64,000 bases of DNA. Source: Lithodes maja. Lineage: Eukaryota; Arthropoda; Malacostraca; Decapoda; Lithodidae. Made by a program: the position numbers and the translations under genes. Below are positions 60,992 through 64,000 of the stretch, in pieces. The notes under the pieces were generated by a model. The model had not been told where the DNA came from, did not search any database, and saw nothing but the letters and a program-made list of their open reading frames with translations. Positions within the stretch are counted from its first letter, which is position 1, and every line of letters starts with the position of its first letter. Location: positions 1 to 64,000 of the forward strand of contig JBAKBP010006580.1 of assembly GCA_037953745.1 (NCBI GenBank). The letters are read 5' to 3'.

Positions 60992-61980
60992 GGGTAAGAC
61001 GGGGTAATTTCGCCGCGGGGTAATTTCGCTGCGGCTCTAATAATTTGCATTCAAACGCCGATATCTCCGAAACTATTGCATGGATTCGGCTGCAGTTTGG
61101 CTTAGGTTGTAGAGCAGTTTTGGTTTAGGTTGTAGAGCAAGTTTGGTTTAGGTTGTATAGCTAGTTTGGCTTAGGTTGTAGATCTAGTTTGGCTTAGGTT
61201 TTGTTGCAGTTTCGAGGGGCCTGGAGCCGGGGCTAGCGGCACGTCTGACGGTATGGTTGGGGGTGTTTGTGGGTGGTTTGTATGTGTGTATGTTTGCATG
61301 TGACACAGTGTTGGCAGTAGCCGTCAGCTGCTGACTGGTACTTTGTACTAGCAACCTACACGCCGCACCCACTTGAGACACGTCCACACCCACACTAAAT
61401 ACTTCCACACCCGTAGGCCTAATAAATAAGTCCACAACCGCACTAGACACGTCCACACCCGCACTACATGTCCACAACTCCACACCCGCACTAGACACGT
61501 CCACACCCGCACTAGACACGTCCACACCCGCACTAGACACAGTGGCGCCTAGGCCTACACATGTGACACACCTGCATCTCTGCCCGCCCTGTTCAGTTGT
61601 GTGGTTTGTGCGTGCAACGTTTTTCTATTGACATGTTTAGTGTCAGTTTGGGTTTGTGAATGTTTTCATCGCTTTTACCTGCGCGCCAGTGTTTTGTCTG
61701 GCCATTAATCATATAATGTTATCTAGTTTACTAGCTAGATGATGCGTAAAATCGGTCGCGGCGAAATTACCCTGCCGGGCGGGGTAATTTCGCCGCGAGA
61801 GTGACTTTTTAAAAAAATTCGGCAGCATGACCAAAACATTATATTTTGTTTTCGTTTTTTGGGCATCTATAGCAGAAAGGCTGAATGTGTAGATAAAAAA
61901 TTGAAAATTTAAAATTCCATTTGTGGCAGTTTCTATTCGTCAAAATGCGCGATTTTCGGCGAAATTACCCCGTCTTACCC
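60992..61980. mobile_element. TA-flanked DNA element with perfect 23-bp inverted ends
   Basis: Ends GGGTAAGACGGGGTAATTTC and its exact complement, TA on both sides (60990-60991, 61981-61982). 989 bp, no transposase. It contains a 5-fold ~24-bp repeat (tagtttggcttaggttgtag, 61090-61200), a ~20-bp repeat (cgcactagacacgtccacac, 61440-61545) and an internal palindrome of the terminal motif (61757-61796). Confidence 0.85.
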
Positions 61981-61982
61981 TA

Positions 61983-63275
61983 GCTTTTATTTCCTCTTTC
62001 TCTGTTTTTCCCCTTCTGTGCTTATTTTTTTCCCTTTCAGTTGTCCTTTGGGCGACCTATATGATATGCCACCCTGTTGGGACCTCATGCTTCTTAACCT
62101 GACTTAGTTGTTGGGTCCTGACCTTACTGGGTCTCTTCGGCCGAGCTGACTCAATTCTTTGCCGTTGTCCATGACGCGGCCTCTTCCTTGACTGTGCATC
62201 CCCGTGGTGTGCCTTCCCCTCAGTAGTACATATTTTTTGTGCATCTCGCTTTGATTTTTTCCCTGATCCTGATCTCTCTCATTCTTCGCTCTTGATCGCT
62301 TTTTCGTTGGTGCTGCAGTGTAGCAGTTCTTGCCTCATCCTTCAGCCCTGCCCTATAAGAGTTCTGGGTATATTCCTGCGAAACGGCATGCATTATATCT
62401 CCAGAACTGGGCAGTGTTATAGCATATTTGTTGTTTGTACATATATATATATGTATTATGTATGTTGCTTCGTAGTATACTATAAATGGAAAATATACTT
62501 GGTAAATGAATAATTAGAGGGCATCTGTGGACTCACTTTTACAATTTCCCAGCTCAGCTGGTGGGCGACGAGTGGAAGTGAGTCGAGTTGTATACTGCTA
62601 TTCTATTGGTCAATAAACTGGGTGTGACGTCACGAGCTATGATGGTATATGAATGGTTGTTGTGGGAGTACGTCACTGTCTAGACGGTGACGTCACAAAT
62701 TCTCGCAACATTTTAACGGGTGTAGGAATACACGTCAGTCCATATAATGAGCCTCTTTTGTTTCTCAATCCCTCTATGACGTCACATTGATTCATTTATT
62801 ATCCTTGGTGTTTATAATCTCTCGGATTCGGGCCAGTCGGCCATATTTGAAATGGTGGAACTGTTGTTCAATGAATAGTGAAGTGTTTTTGCTTTATGAA
62901 AACACCTACAACATCTTCTATTTAACGGGATTACCAACGGAGCTTCCAGCGGAATTGTGTTAATTTGGCTGCAGACCATTATTGTCCAGTACACCAAGGG
63001 TAAGGGTTTTATACCGTCGTTATTTGGGTCCAAGCCTAGGCTACGATTACCACAGAATCTTTAATGAATATCCTCAATACAGACTTATTGCCTTCACTTA
63101 CCTCGTCAATAATAACCCATATAGGTGGAGAGGCCCTGAATTGGATCATATATACTTTAATTAATTTCATTGGGGGTGTGGTGGTGAGATTAATAAAAAT
63201 AATATTATATCAAAGAAAAAGTGATGTTGAAACATTATCTGCAATTTAGCCATGTTGATTAACTCTTAGCCCACT
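61983..63275. other. no gene recognised
   Basis: C/T-rich then AT-rich sequence. The dispersed gtgacgtcac-type palindromes near 62620-62700 may be regulatory or part of a repeat. No coding frame with a domain. Confidence 0.35.
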
Positions 63276-63278
63276 TAA

Positions 63279-63360
63279 CCCCTTCAGACTCATATGACGC
63301 AGAGCTTGGCAAATTAGCAATAAGAAATAGAGTTCTCTCACTCTTATAATTACCTCTTTT
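63279..63360. mobile_element. fragment of the 58057-type MITE
   Basis: CCCCTTCAGACTCATATGAC through aagaaatagagttctctcac matches the first ~85 bp of 58057-58283. The right half is missing. Confidence 0.75.
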
Positions 63361-63387
63361 GGCGACCGTCAATCTTTTATGAATTAA

Positions 63388-63817
63388 ATACCAAACCAGC
63401 GGGGGTGTGGGGGCAGCAGCCCCCACCTAATATACTAGGTTAGGTTAGGTAAGGTTGTTAGGTTACGCTAATATTACCCCTTATTTTCGTCTTTTACCCC
63501 TCAATTTCCCTGTACTTCATAGCCCTCCCCACTATCGGGGGCCGTATCTTAAGATCGTAATTGTTTAATCGAAGTCCTCTTTTTCTAGTTATTAAAAACG
63601 TATTCTATGGTGTATTATATGATATATAGAAGCAATAGAACTGTTCAAATTACCTGGGAAGTGTATATTAAACAAAATACAAAACTTTGAATAATGAGGT
63701 AAGAGATAGGCTATGTGTTTTTTATCACTCTTCAACCCAAGACCAGCGGGGGTCTTGGGGCAGCAGCCCCCAGGATGCCCAGGTTACCTTAGGTTAGGTT
63801 AGGTTAGGTAAGGTTAA
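63388..63817. repeat. direct G/C-hairpin plus (TTAGG)n repeats
   Basis: accagcgggggtgtgggggcagcagcccccacc (63395-63430) and a variant at 63739-63775 are each followed within about 20 bp by aggttaggttaggtaaggtt. The second has four TTAGG units in a row (63789-63812). TTAGG is the ancestral arthropod telomere repeat. About 350 bp of non-coding DNA lies between. Confidence 0.7.
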
Positions 63818-64000
63818 CCCTCTGTTCCCGGAAGGGCTCTTGAACGCCCATAAAAAAGCATATAACAGGTACCCGGAAGGCCTCTTAAACACCCATGACG
63901 TCACAGCCTGTGAGCTTGGTGTGCGAGGCGTCGGTCCGACGCATGTAAACAACAGCCGGCTGGACCGACGCTCCGCATCTCCGGCCACAAGAAGGAGAGC
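63818..64000 (+). mobile_element. piggyBac-like MITE, type 1, cut by window end
   Basis: Begins CCCTCTGTTCCCGG after TTAA (63814-63817). It shows the doubled motif CCCGGAAGG(G/C)CTCTT before the conserved core (gtgcgaggcgtcggtccgac). The right end is outside the window. Confidence 0.85.

Noticed and set aside
61440..61545. CRISPR-like array
   Set aside because: Short tandem repeats without spacers in a eukaryotic transposon; a minisatellite.

Overview
This window looks like an intron-rich, repeat-saturated arthropod genome, most likely a decapod crustacean. That call is an inference. It rests on a host gene with very long introns, a short interstitial (TTAGG)n tract, and the mix of a DIRS element, Penelope-like reverse transcriptases, tRNA-derived SINEs, Tigger/pogo and many TTAA-flanked piggyBac-like elements. 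Nothing here looks bacterial or viral.

Host gene. The only host gene I can support is a heat shock transcription factor (HSF) on the + strand. Five exons are visible: 5877-5985 and 22898-23022 (DNA-binding domain), 39723-39956 and 40737-40898 (HR-A/B trimerisation coiled coil), and 58361-58854 (regulatory region). Splice phases agree throughout. The first coding exon lies left of the window and the 3' end lies to the right. Three of the four complete introns are about 17 kb each, and almost everything else in the window is transposable elements inserted in them.

Layout. 1-2950: LINE A (minus strand), with an internal deletion fusing ORF1 to ORF2. 3930-5106: pogo-like non-autonomous element. 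6204-14137: a TTAA-flanked composite element containing a LINE (LINE B), which contains an almost intact Tigger transposon (9616-12256), plus three piggyBac MITEs nested in one another. 14395-22565: a hAT-type element with an 8-bp TSD, blown up to 8.2 kb by a decayed transposon with an XPG-like protein (15875-21416), a SINE and further MITEs. 24748-33177: a near-complete DIRS element (gag, RT-RNaseH, tyrosine recombinase, inverted terminal repeats, internal complementary region). 33189-35110: a pogo-like MITE containing a Penelope-like RT fragment. 36293-36828: Tigger-type MITE. 41453-53025: a very young Ty3/gypsy element with the pol order PR-IN-RT-RH (Gmr1-like), split in its integrase by a piggyBac element (45980-47980). 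That piggyBac encodes an intact protein lacking the catalytic domain. 53577-53951: N-terminus of a Tc1/mariner-like transposase. 54354-57970: SINE, LINE C and a second Penelope-like copy. 58057-58283: TTAA MITE. 59440-60862: a hairpin-armed nest. 60992-61980: a TA-flanked element. 63276-64000: MITE fragments and TTAGG repeats.

How the parts relate. The elements record an order of insertion. The gypsy LTRs are almost identical, yet a piggyBac already sits inside the element. A 290-bp duplication provides an empty and a filled copy of one MITE target. The piggyBac ends in the gypsy resemble those of the roughly 480-bp MITEs elsewhere, so it is a likely relative of their source. The SINE shares its 3' end with LINE A/C, suggesting it borrows that LINE's machinery. 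All coordinates of element ends are by eye from terminal repeats and target-site duplications.
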